In this document: piece after piece, positions 1-8,150 of the stretch
Layout: every line of letters starts with the position of its first letter
Position numbering within the stretch: the first letter of the stretch is position 1
NCBI RefSeq assembly: GCF_041206865.1
Contig: NZ_JBGEDP010000001.1
Location: forward strand, 4,774,001 to 4,838,000
Length of the DNA stretch: 64,000 nt
Direction of reading: 5' to 3'
DNA from: Mycobacterium sp. HUMS_12744610
GTDB lineage: Bacteria > Actinomycetota > Actinomycetes > Mycobacteriales > Mycobacteriaceae
Notes under the pieces: model-generated
Seen by the model: only the letters and a program-made list of their open reading frames with translations
Told to the model about the DNA's origin: nothing
The model's database searches: none
Made by a program: the position numbers and the translations under genes

Positions 1-721
1 GGTCGATGACGACCTTCTGCCAGAACTTCGCCCCCTCGGAGTCCTGGATCCAGCAGCCCAAGGCGTGTTTGCGGCCCTCCAGATCCACGCCAATGGCCAA
101 ATAGGCGACCTTGGTGGTGATGACCCCGTTGTCGCCGATCCGCAGCCGCAGCCCATCGATGTAGAGGATCGGGTAGACCTCATCGAGCGGGCGGGCCTGC
201 CAGGCCTTGATCTCATCGACCACCACCTCGGTGATATTGGAGATCAACTCCCGCGACACCGACGCCCCATAGACCTCCTGCAGGTGGGCTTCGATATCGC
301 GGGTGGTCATTCCCCGTGAATACAGCGACAACACCACCGAATTGATGTTGTTGAGCCGGCGGGTCTTCTTCGGCACAATCGCCGGCTCAAACGAGCCGTT
401 GCGATCACGCGGCGCATCGATCTGCACCGGGCCGTTGACGGTGGTCACCGTTTTCGGCGTGGTGCCGTTGCGCGAATTTCCCGATCCGCGTCCGGCCGGA
501 TCGCCGGCCTCATAGCCCAGATGGTGGGTTAGCTCCGCATTCAGCGCCCGCTCCAGCACGGCCTTAGTCAGCTGGTTCAGCAAACCGTCCGCGCCGTCGA
601 TCGGGGTCCCGGTCTTCACCGCATCCTTAATCAACGAGTCCAGCGTCTCTTCGGTGAACATCTCGGCCAGCCGCCGCGCCGCGGTCGTCTCCTCAGCCGG
701 CATCTGCATGGTCTTGGTCAC
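1..721 (-). CDS. IS256-family (mutator-type) transposase, N-terminal 240 residues
   Basis: This DDE transposase catalyses movement of its IS. Reading the minus strand from a GTG at 721 gives VTKTMQMPAEE, then RALNAELTHHLGYE, RGNSRNG-like text (GRGSGNSRNG), YSRGMTTRDIEAHL and EVYPILYIDGLRLRI, all typical of the mutator family. The first catalytic Asp is in YIDGL. An AAGGAG ribosome site lies 7 bases before the GTG. The gene runs off the left edge, so the C-terminal part including the second Asp and Glu is not visible. Family assignment is firm; activity is unknown. Confidence 0.88.
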   Translation of the reverse strand, partial: MTKTMQMPAEETTAARRLAEMFTEETLDSLIKDAVKTGTPIDGADGLLNQLTKAVLERALNAELTHHLGYEAGDPAGRGSGNSRNGTTPKTVTTVNGPVQIDAPRDRNGSFEPAIVPKKTRRLNNINSVVLSLYSRGMTTRDIEAHLQEVYGASVSRELISNITEVVVDEIKAWQARPLDEVYPILYIDGLRLRIGDNGVITTKVAYLAIGVDLEGRKHALGCWIQDSEGAKFWQKVVID

Positions 722-787
722 AAAACACTCCTTCTGTCCGCCCAACGGCGGTCCGATGATGGACCACCCCGGACTTACACAGATGGA
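1..787 (-). mobile_element. IS256-family insertion sequence, partial at window edge
   Basis: The window opens inside an IS256 (mutator-type) element read on the minus strand. The transposase start lies near 721 and the remaining bases to about 787 are its upstream end, with a terminal-repeat-like stretch around 763-785. The exact outer end cannot be fixed because the other end is outside the window. It abuts a helicase gene that lacks its N-terminal part, so insertion probably caused that truncation. Confidence 0.75.
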
Positions 788-1984
788 ATGACACGCCCTG
801 CGATGTGGGTCGCACTGCGCCTACTACGAGAGCACCCACAAGTGTCGGCGGCAGTCGCCGCCCGCTTCACCGAGATACTCCTCGACGAGGCGCAAGATAC
901 TTCCGAGCTACAACTGGCCTGCCTTGAGGTGCTCCATACAACAGGCAAGCTAGGGTCGTTAGTCCTGGTTGGCGACCTCGAGCAATCTATCTACTCCTTC
1001 CAAGGCGCGAGCGCCGCACGCTGCCAGAAGCTTGCCGATGACCGCGGCCTACAGGTGTTGACGCTTACCCAGAATCACCGTTCCTCGCAACGAATTTGCG
1101 ATGTAGCGGTCAACTTCTGCAGTCGTACGCGACCGGATACGGCAGTCGGACCCCATGCCAACTGTGAGATCACGCCTGAAGTGGCGCTCTACCCGCCCAA
1201 CGACCCCGCCGCGTCAATGGAAATCTACCGCGGGCGGCTTGCTAAGCATGGCCTCGCGGTCGAGGACGCTACGGTCCTTGGCCGGAACTGGAAGGTCGTC
1301 GATGTGCTAAACGGCCAGACGTCACTATTTAAGTCAAGCGATCGCCAGTACGTCATCGGACAACTCGCCGCGCGAATTGCTGCCGGGACGCTGACTGCTA
1401 GCCACGTCCGTAAAGCGGAGCGGCTCTTGGCCTATTGCGCGTGGGATACTACTGCGATCGCAGGCATAGCCGACAATGAGCGATCTGCGTTGAGGCGAGC
1501 CGCGTCTGACCTGCTCAATCGGCTGCCGGCCTTGGAGGGCGATCTGCGTTCTTGGTTGATCGCGGCACGTACCGTCCTGCACGAAGTCGCGACGACGCTC
1601 ACCGCTGAGCTCAAGCACACCGGAGGACGCGCAATCACAGTCAATGCCGGATTGGCGGATTACCAAGCCGCCGAGGTGTTCACGCCGGCACCCGGCGATC
1701 TCCGAGCGCGGACGGTGCATTCATTCAAGGGCGAGGATAGCGATGCGGTCATGGTCGTGGTCCGCCGTCCACATGCAAGTGACCCGACTTCCCAGATGGA
1801 ACTTTGGGAGGCTGCCGTTGCTGGGAGCGAAGTCGATCCCGAGAAGGAGGAGGAGCGCCGAGTACTTTTTGTCGCCCTCACGCGAGCGCGACGTTACTGC
1901 CTGGTGGCCCTTCCGGACGATGCGCGTGGACGGGCAGTAGCAGCCTCATGCGATGGTCTCGGATTTCAATCGGTGCGTGGCTGA
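788..1984 (+). pseudogene. UvrD/Rep-type superfamily 1 helicase, 5'-truncated
   Basis: About 398 residues of a UvrD-like ATP-dependent helicase. Motif II is visible (ILLDEAQDTS, about residue 31), followed by VLVGDLEQSIYSFQGA (motif III), a NHRSS motif IV, a late TVHSFKGEDSDAV motif V and VLFVALTRARR motif VI. The Walker A motif and everything before motif II are missing; the open frame starts at the edge of the IS256 element, so this is a remnant. It converges on the restored end of hsdM, whose stop is 15 bases away. Stand-alone helicases of this form occur as GajB partners of GajA in Gabija defence, but no GajA is visible here, so that identity is only a suggestion. Confidence 0.75.
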
Positions 1985-1999
1985 CCTCCCGACCACTGG

Positions 2000-2034
2000 T
2001 CATGTCGGGGCAGCATCTCCGTTCGCGGTGGCTT
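2000..2034 (-). pseudogene. hsdM: hsdM 3' tail left of the IS1634 insertion
   Basis: Joining the minus strand at 3917 to 2034, with one CTAG copy kept, continues the HsdM frame for eleven codons (EATANGDAAPT) to a TGA at 2002-2000. This is the original C-terminus displaced by the IS1634-family element. It cannot be translated in its present position. Confidence 0.8.
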
Positions 2035-2038
2035 CTAG

Positions 2039-3916
2039 CGGGAGTTTCCAGCCTTTGTAGCTGATCGGCGTGTCTTGCGTTGTGGTGCTTGATGTTTGTG
2101 GGGCTGGAGTGTATTACCCATATATGGCGTCGATCGTGGGTAAGCGGCGCGGCAAGCAGACCTATTACTACCTGGTGGAATCGGCCCGCGTGCAAGGTAA
2201 GCCGCGCATCGTTTCGCAGCAGTATTTGGGCAGCGCGGAGGAGGTGATGGCGAAGCTGTCGGCGACGCCGGCCGGGCAGCCGATCCGTAGCCAGCACAAG
2301 CAGTTCGGGGATCTGGCTGCGGTGTGGTCGATGCTGGCCCGGCTGGATGTGGCCGGCATCGTCAACGACGTGGCGCCCCGGTACGCGAACGCGGCCGCAC
2401 CGGTGGGCACCTATGTGGCCCTGGCGTGCGCGAACCGGATTGTCGACCCATGTTCCAAGCGTGGCTTCGCCGACTGGTGGGCCACCACGGCCGGGTCACG
2501 GTGGGTGAAGCTGGACCGGGCCGCGCTGGATCATCGCCGGTTCTGGGACGCGATGGACCGCCTCGGCCAGACCGAACTGCGTGAGATCGAGACCCGGCTG
2601 GGACGGCGGATGGTGACCGAGTTCGGGCTGGATTTGACCGGGCTGGCGTTGGACATGACCAACTTCGCCACCTTCATCGACACCGGCAACGACCGCGCGC
2701 CGATCGCGCAGCGGGGCAAGGCCAAGCAGAAACGCACCGATCTGCGGTTGGTCGGGCTGGCCCTGGTCGTCACCCGCGACGGCGGGGTGCCCGTGATCAG
2801 CCACCCCTATCCCGGGGACCGGCCCGATGTCACCCAGTTCAGCACCGTCGTCGACGAACTGCTCACCCGCTACCGGGACCTGGTCGAGCACGTGGAGTCG
2901 CTGACCGTGGTCTATGACGCCGGGCAAAACAGCAGCGACAACCATGCGGTAGTGGAGGCGCACCGGATCGGGTTCGTCGGTTCGCTGCCGCCCAGCGATC
3001 ACCCCGAACTGCTGCAGATCCCGACCCGGGACTACCGGCCCGTGGACGACGACCGCTACCCCGAGCTGAGCTATGTCGACACCACCGTCACCGCGCTCGG
3101 CGTCACCCGCCGAGCGGTACTCACCCACTCGGCGAACCTGGCGGCCAAACAATCCCGCGGCCTGGACCAGACCCTGGCCAAGGCCCGGCGCCGCCTGGCC
3201 GAGCTGGCCGCCCGCCTCGCGCGCGGCCGCACCCGCCGCGACCGCGACCAGGTCCAGGCCGAGATCACCGCGATCCTCAAACCCCGCTGGGTCGCCGACA
3301 TCATCACCACCACCCTCACCGGCGACACGCCCGCCCAATTGAGGCTGTCCTGGCGCACCGACACCAAGGCCCGAAAGCGCCTGCAAGAACGGCTGTTCGG
3401 CAAGCGCATCCTATTCACCAACCGCGACTGGCCGGTACCCGACGTGGTGGCCGCCTACCGATCGCAATCCGACGCCGAATTCGGGTTCCGCCAACTCAAA
3501 GACCCCCACGTAGTCTCGTTCAGCCCGATGCACCACTGGACCGACTCCAAGATCCGGGTGCACGTGTTCTACTGCGTGCTCGCCCTGGCCGTCGCCCACC
3601 TGATGCGCCGCCAGACCGAGCACGCCGGGCTGCACCTGTCGGTACGCGAACTACTCGACGAACTCTCCGGCATCCAAGAGACCGTGTTGATTTACCACGA
3701 CGGCAGCAAGGGACGGCCCCGCGTGCAGCGCATGCTCACCGACACCAGCCCCACCCAACAGCGACTCGCCGACCTGTTCGCAATCCACCAATACGCACCC
3801 ACCCGCTGACCAACAACGCCCAACACAACGACTTGGGTAATACACCAACCCTGCCCAAAAACCCAACCCCACCAGGGCAAATCAGGCCGTCGATCAACGA
3901 AGGCCGGAAACTCCCG
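2039..3916 (+). mobile_element. IS1634-family (IS4 superfamily) insertion sequence, complete
   Basis: A complete 1878-bp element. The left end reads CGGGAGTTTCCAGCCTT (from 2039) and the reverse complement of the right end reads CGGGAGTTTCCGGCCTT (to 3916). A second, internal inverted pair is GTGTATTACCC (2109-2119) and GGGTAATACAC (3835-3845). It is flanked by CTAG at 2035-2038 and 3917-3920, the presumed target duplication. Removing the element with one CTAG restores the hsdM frame and stop codon, which confirms the boundaries. Confidence 0.9.
2124..3809 (+). CDS. IS1634-family transposase, 561 aa
   Basis: DDE transposase beginning MASIVGKRRGKQTYYYLVES, the usual N-terminus of IS1634-type enzymes. 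An earlier in-frame ATG at 2070 exists, but the family start and the position relative to the terminal repeat favour 2124. Visible landmarks are LALDMTNFATFID (first Asp), VYDAGQNS (second Asp region) and, near the C-terminus, YRSQSDAEFGFRQLKD, the Y-x-R-x-x-x-x-E-type box that carries the catalytic Glu. Full length with no frameshift, so probably functional. Confidence 0.9.
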   Translation: MASIVGKRRGKQTYYYLVESARVQGKPRIVSQQYLGSAEEVMAKLSATPAGQPIRSQHKQFGDLAAVWSMLARLDVAGIVNDVAPRYANAAAPVGTYVALACANRIVDPCSKRGFADWWATTAGSRWVKLDRAALDHRRFWDAMDRLGQTELREIETRLGRRMVTEFGLDLTGLALDMTNFATFIDTGNDRAPIAQRGKAKQKRTDLRLVGLALVVTRDGGVPVISHPYPGDRPDVTQFSTVVDELLTRYRDLVEHVESLTVVYDAGQNSSDNHAVVEAHRIGFVGSLPPSDHPELLQIPTRDYRPVDDDRYPELSYVDTTVTALGVTRRAVLTHSANLAAKQSRGLDQTLAKARRRLAELAARLARGRTRRDRDQVQAEITAILKPRWVADIITTTLTGDTPAQLRLSWRTDTKARKRLQERLFGKRILFTNRDWPVPDVVAAYRSQSDAEFGFRQLKDPHVVSFSPMHHWTDSKIRVHVFYCVLALAVAHLMRRQTEHAGLHLSVRELLDELSGIQETVLIYHDGSKGRPRVQRMLTDTSPTQQRLADLFAIHQYAPTR

Positions 3917-4850
3917 CTAGGGCTGCCGCGACCGCCTCGAACTCCGCGAGTGCGGCGGTGAGGTCTTCGACGATCTCTCTGGCGATGATCTCGGGCGCTG
4001 GGAGGTGATCGGCGTCGTCGAGCGACTCATCACGCAGCCAGGTGATGTCGAGGTTGACCTTGTCGCGCGCAACGAGTTCGGAGTAGGTGAACGATTTCCA
4101 TCTTTCCGACTCGACACGTTCGTCACGAGGCTTTCCGCTCAGATAGCAATCGACGAACTCGTCGAGATGATGGCGGCGCAAAGGGTTCTGCTTGAGAGTG
4201 AAGTGCCGGTTGGTACGCAGGTCGTAGACCCAGAGCTTGGTGCTCCATGGCTGCTCGGAGGCCGGCTTCTTGTCGAAGAAGAGCACGTTGGCCTTTACAC
4301 CTTGAGCGTAGAAAATGCCGGTGGGCAAGCGAAGTATCGTATGTAGGTCGAAGTCGTTCAACAGCTTTCGTCGCAACGTTTCGCCGGCGCCGCCCTCGAA
4401 GAGGACGTTGTCTGGAAGGACGACGGCGGCGCGGCCGTTGATGTCGAGAATGGTCATGATGTGCTGCAGGAAATTGAGCTGCTTGTTACTGGTCGTCACG
4501 ACGAAGTCCTGCCGTTCGATCTCGACGTCCTCGCGCACCTCCCGACCATCGGCACCGACCATCGTCAACGACGACTTGCGGCCGAACGGCGGGTTGGTCA
4601 GCACCACCGACCACCGCCGGCCAGGGTCAGAGATGAGCACGTCACGAACCTCGATCAGTGAATCGCCGTCGGCGGTTCCGATGCCGTGCAGCAGCAGGTT
4701 CATCGCAGCCAGGCGCGCCGTTCCGTCGACGAGTTCGTATCCGGTGACGAAATCGTCACGCAAGTGCTTGCGCTTTGTCGGGGTAAGGTTCTCGGCCCCT
4801 TGCACGGCGTGTTCATGAGCGACGAGGAGGAACCCACCCGTGCCACAGGC
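3917..4850 (-). pseudogene. hsdM: hsdM middle and C-terminal part (type I DNA methyltransferase)
   Basis: Minus-strand continuation of HsdM from the second half of motif I (ACGTGGFLLVAHEHAV) through motif IV NPPFGRKS, then PDNVLFEGGAGE and FYAQGVKANVLFFDKK, all characteristic of N6-adenine type I methyltransferases. It starts at the left end of the 17.7-kb transposon and ends at the IS1634-family element. Joined to 22552-23079 at the shared GCC (Ala) codon and to the tail at 2000-2034, the frame is unbroken and gives 497 residues. As it stands the gene is split in three and cannot make an active methylase. Confidence 0.9.
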
Positions 4851-4880
4851 CGTTATGTGCTCTCTCTGGGCGTGTCTCAC
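4849..4880 (+). repeat. Left end of the recombinase-trio transposon
   Basis: GCCGTTATG at 4849-4857 is the exact inverse of CATAACGGC at 22546-22554. Further in, TGTCTCAC at 4873-4880 is matched by GTGAGACA at 22527-22534. The outermost GGC (4848-4850) recurs at 22552-22554 and belongs to the Ala codon of hsdM motif I. These are probably recombinase binding arms and crossover core. Confidence 0.75.
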
Positions 4881-4938
4881 GGACCAAGTAGCCCCCGGCG
4901 AATACGGTGGGGCGGATTGATCAGCGGGAGGTGACACG

Positions 4939-6339
4939 TTGCAGCTGTACTTCGCGGATTGGGCAGCGGTCGAGCAAAGCGAGTATCAGATCGATGTTGG
5001 CCCGGCCGACCGTCGGCTGGCCTGCGGCACTCCCATACTCGTCGATGACGCGATGCGGCCAATGGAGCCGTGGTGCACCTTCTTGCGGCTGTACTGCCAG
5101 AACCTGCGGACGAACTCGATTTACGCGTACGCCCGTGATGCGTTGGAGTTCGGACGGTTCTTGGACACGAGAGGCATCGGGGTGCTTGATGTCTCAGAGC
5201 CCGATCTCGTTGCATTCCGCAAGCACCGACTCGCCAACGGCGTGTCACCCAGTTCTTGGTCTCGACATCTTGTCGTCATTCGGGCGCTATTCACCTACCT
5301 GTACGAGACTGGCCAACGCGACAGCCTGCCCTGGATCCAGGTCGGGAGCAGGTCAGTCGTGACGCCCAGGACGCCACGCACGGAGATGGACGTCAGAGCG
5401 CTGTCACATTCGCAATGGCTGGCCCTGCGCAATATCGGATTTGGTGGAGAGCTGCCCTCAGGAGAGGTCGACCGCTCCTATCGTGGTCAATCGACCGTCC
5501 GCAACGTGTGCGCGGTCGACCTGGCCCTGACCACCGGCATGCGCCTCACCGAGTGGTCCACGCTGCTGGATGCCGAGATCCCGTCTTCCGACGGCGGCGC
5601 TTCGCTGGTGCTGGAAGCGTGTGCGAAGAATGCGCGCCGCCGGCGGGTCTATATCCCAGCCTCGACCGTCAAGGCAGTCGAACTCTACCGCGCCACAGAA
5701 CGTAAATCCCTTGTCCGCAAAGCTCAGACCGCTCTGCGGCGCAGGCTGCCGACGCTGGCAGTCGCCACCCACATCGACCCGACCGCGGGCAAGCTCACAT
5801 ACCGTCAAAAAGGGATCGACACGCGGGAGGACTTCGCTGCGATCCCTCCCGAAGTGCGACGGCTCCTGGTCAGAGTCGACGCGGCTGGGTATATCGAGCC
5901 GTTGTCGCTATTTGTGGGTAAGGGCGGGCGCCCGCCGTCGCAGCGGCGCTGGCATCAATACTTTGAGGACGCCAACGACCGCCTTGCCGCGTTCGGGAGT
6001 TCCCCACCCACCATGCCTCCCGCGGTCACACCGCATGACCTGAGACATACATTCGCTGTGGTCATGCTGCGCAGCCTGCAGCGACGCGCGATGCTACTCG
6101 AACAGTCCAGGACGAGAACAGGATTCGGTACGATCAGCGAACACATCGTCCACAACCCGCTCTTAACTCTACAGCGTCTACTCGGCCACGCGAGCCCGTC
6201 TACGACTATGGTCTACCTCCGGTTTGTCGATGAGTCAGATGAGCTGATCCAGCGGGCGTTTGAATCCTGGAGCGACGATACCCGCGACTACGCCACCTAC
6301 GTTCTGGACGAGCTGGAGCTGGAGGCGCAGTCGTCGTGA
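4939..6339 (+). CDS. Tyrosine recombinase 1 of 3 (TnpA-like), 466 aa
   Basis: Site-specific tyrosine recombinase with an apparently complete active site: Arg about 202 in TTGMRLTEW, HDLRH at about 366 with Arg 369, His about 417 in LGHASPSTT, and nucleophile Tyr about 426 in MVYLRF. The N-terminal core-binding region (YARDALEFGRFL, RHLVVIRALFTYLYE) is typical of phage-integrase SAM-like domains. The start is a TTG at 4939 placed 7 bases after GGGAGG; the nearer GTG is out of frame. It lies 88 bases inside the transposon end and its stop overlaps the next gene by GTGA, implying translational coupling. By position and size it corresponds to Tn554 TnpA. Confidence 0.88.
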   Translation: MQLYFADWAAVEQSEYQIDVGPADRRLACGTPILVDDAMRPMEPWCTFLRLYCQNLRTNSIYAYARDALEFGRFLDTRGIGVLDVSEPDLVAFRKHRLANGVSPSSWSRHLVVIRALFTYLYETGQRDSLPWIQVGSRSVVTPRTPRTEMDVRALSHSQWLALRNIGFGGELPSGEVDRSYRGQSTVRNVCAVDLALTTGMRLTEWSTLLDAEIPSSDGGASLVLEACAKNARRRRVYIPASTVKAVELYRATERKSLVRKAQTALRRRLPTLAVATHIDPTAGKLTYRQKGIDTREDFAAIPPEVRRLLVRVDAAGYIEPLSLFVGKGGRPPSQRRWHQYFEDANDRLAAFGSSPPTMPPAVTPHDLRHTFAVVMLRSLQRRAMLLEQSRTRTGFGTISEHIVHNPLLTLQRLLGHASPSTTMVYLRFVDESDELIQRAFESWSDDTRDYATYVLDELELEAQSS

Positions 6340-8150
6340 CGCCCGCTGACCGTGAACCGCGCATGGTGCTCTTCCCGCCCGGCGGACCGATGAAGTCGGC
6401 GCGCATCGACCCAAGTAAGTATGTCGCCACACGGCTGGTCGCCGAGCTGGCCGACGCCTGGAAAGAGGCCGCCGAACATCTCGACCTGACCCCCGGAACA
6501 ATCACTCGTCAAGGCGGGGTCATCAGACGAGTTGGCGAATTCTTGACCGACCGCGCCGACCGATTTCTCACCTTGTCTGGCGACGGCGGGGAGGTTGCGC
6601 GACGACTGCACGACTGGGAATCGGCAATGGTCCTGCGTTTCCCGCCTCCCAGCGTGCACGCGAAAGACCTCGGCATGGAGTTGCGCAATCACGTCGCCCG
6701 ATATCTCCAATCACACGGGGTGCACGACGGTGTGCTCGCGGACTGGACCAGCGGATGGGTCTTGGACGGCAGCGCATGGGAGGGCTTACCGCTCGACGAA
6801 TTCAGCAACGACGAACGACTCCACCTTGAGCAGACATGCCGAACGATCGTGCGCGACACCGAAACACGCCTCGCCCGCGGCAACACCTTGCTGAACGCCG
6901 GAAGGGATCCCCGCAGCCACGGCTGGAACCAAGTGGAGAACGTCCTGTGGGCCCTGCGGAACCTGCCCTACGACGAATCGTTCCACGTTCATCTGGCCGG
7001 GCCGCGTCGAGCACTGAACGGATGCGACGTCGACCAAGAGTCCGGAGTCAACCGCGATGCCCGATTGAAGGCACGCCCGCTGGTGACGGCCATAGGCGCA
7101 TACCTCACCCCAGAGGACGAGTACCTTCTCGCCATCAGAGTGCTGCTCCACCTACAAACGGGGTGGGCACCTGAGGAGAGCCGCCGACTTCTGCGCAGTG
7201 ACATCGAGATCGGCGACTCCTCCGTCCGTGTCCGAGCGACCAAGCTACGGGCCCAACGAATCCGCTGGCACACCCTGTCCTCAACGCCACAGCCATCCTG
7301 GGGATGGAAGGCCGGCGACCTGCTTCGACGCGCCGCACACGCGATGCAGCACGCGCACGCGCTCACTCCCGACGAGCCACTCTTCTGGGTGACAGGGGTC
7401 CGCTCTGCACGGGACCGGCGCGACGACGAGTATCCCCAATATGTGATCCGTGCAAGACATTTCGGATGCCCCAACTCGCTCAACAAGCTCATCGAGCGCC
7501 ACGGACTGACGATCAGCGAACCGCACGATATGCGTAGGATCCGCAAGACGGTGAAAAGCGCGCGGGCCGCATTGCTCGGCACCCTCAACGGCGCCGCCGG
7601 TGACGACCACTCCGTCGAAGTCTTCCGGGGCCACTACGCCCAAACCACCACGGTTCACACCATCGCGGCACAGACAGTCCTGCGCGCCCAGCGCAAAGTC
7701 CTCGAACGCGCATCAAACGGACCGATGTTTATCGACGCGACGGCCGCCGACGTCGCCGCTGGCCCAAATGACTCCGATGTGGCCGCCCTCGCCATGTCGG
7801 TGGCCGAAGAATCACCCACAGAGCAGCAGCTGACACTTGCAGCATGCCGAGACCCCTACGATCCGCCGGTCGGGCAGACAGGATCGTTGTGCCACGCCTC
7901 GCCGTCGCTGTGCTTGCAGTGCCGAAACGCGGTCGTCTTCCGCGACCACCTGCCACGCCTCCTCATATACCGCAACGTGCTGGACGGCATCGAAAAGACC
8001 ATGCCCCCAATCCAGTTCAGCGAAGTCTACGGCCAGCAACGCATCAACGTCGACGCCATCCTCACCGAATTCACCAGTGACCACATCGAAGCAGCGCGCC
8101 AACAAACCGCTCACCTTCATCGACCGTTCGGACAAAGGGCTGAACAGTGA
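6336..8150 (+). CDS. Tyrosine recombinase-like protein 2 of 3 (TnpB-like), 604 aa
   Basis: Large divergent member of the integrase family. The region HDMRRIRKT (about residue 395) looks like the H-x-x-R box and GHYAQTTTVHTIA about 40 residues later resembles the His/Tyr segment, but the active site is less standard than in recombinase 1. The C-terminal part has a Cys cluster (SLCHASPSLCLQCRNA) that may bind zinc, as seen in TnpB-like recombinases. GTG start at 6336 overlaps the previous stop, and its own stop overlaps the next GTG. Inferred to act with its neighbours in excision and integration; the division of work is unknown. Confidence 0.75.
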   Translation: MTPADREPRMVLFPPGGPMKSARIDPSKYVATRLVAELADAWKEAAEHLDLTPGTITRQGGVIRRVGEFLTDRADRFLTLSGDGGEVARRLHDWESAMVLRFPPPSVHAKDLGMELRNHVARYLQSHGVHDGVLADWTSGWVLDGSAWEGLPLDEFSNDERLHLEQTCRTIVRDTETRLARGNTLLNAGRDPRSHGWNQVENVLWALRNLPYDESFHVHLAGPRRALNGCDVDQESGVNRDARLKARPLVTAIGAYLTPEDEYLLAIRVLLHLQTGWAPEESRRLLRSDIEIGDSSVRVRATKLRAQRIRWHTLSSTPQPSWGWKAGDLLRRAAHAMQHAHALTPDEPLFWVTGVRSARDRRDDEYPQYVIRARHFGCPNSLNKLIERHGLTISEPHDMRRIRKTVKSARAALLGTLNGAAGDDHSVEVFRGHYAQTTTVHTIAAQTVLRAQRKVLERASNGPMFIDATAADVAAGPNDSDVAALAMSVAEESPTEQQLTLAACRDPYDPPVGQTGSLCHASPSLCLQCRNAVVFRDHLPRLLIYRNVLDGIEKTMPPIQFSEVYGQQRINVDAILTEFTSDHIEAARQQTAHLHRPFGQRAEQ

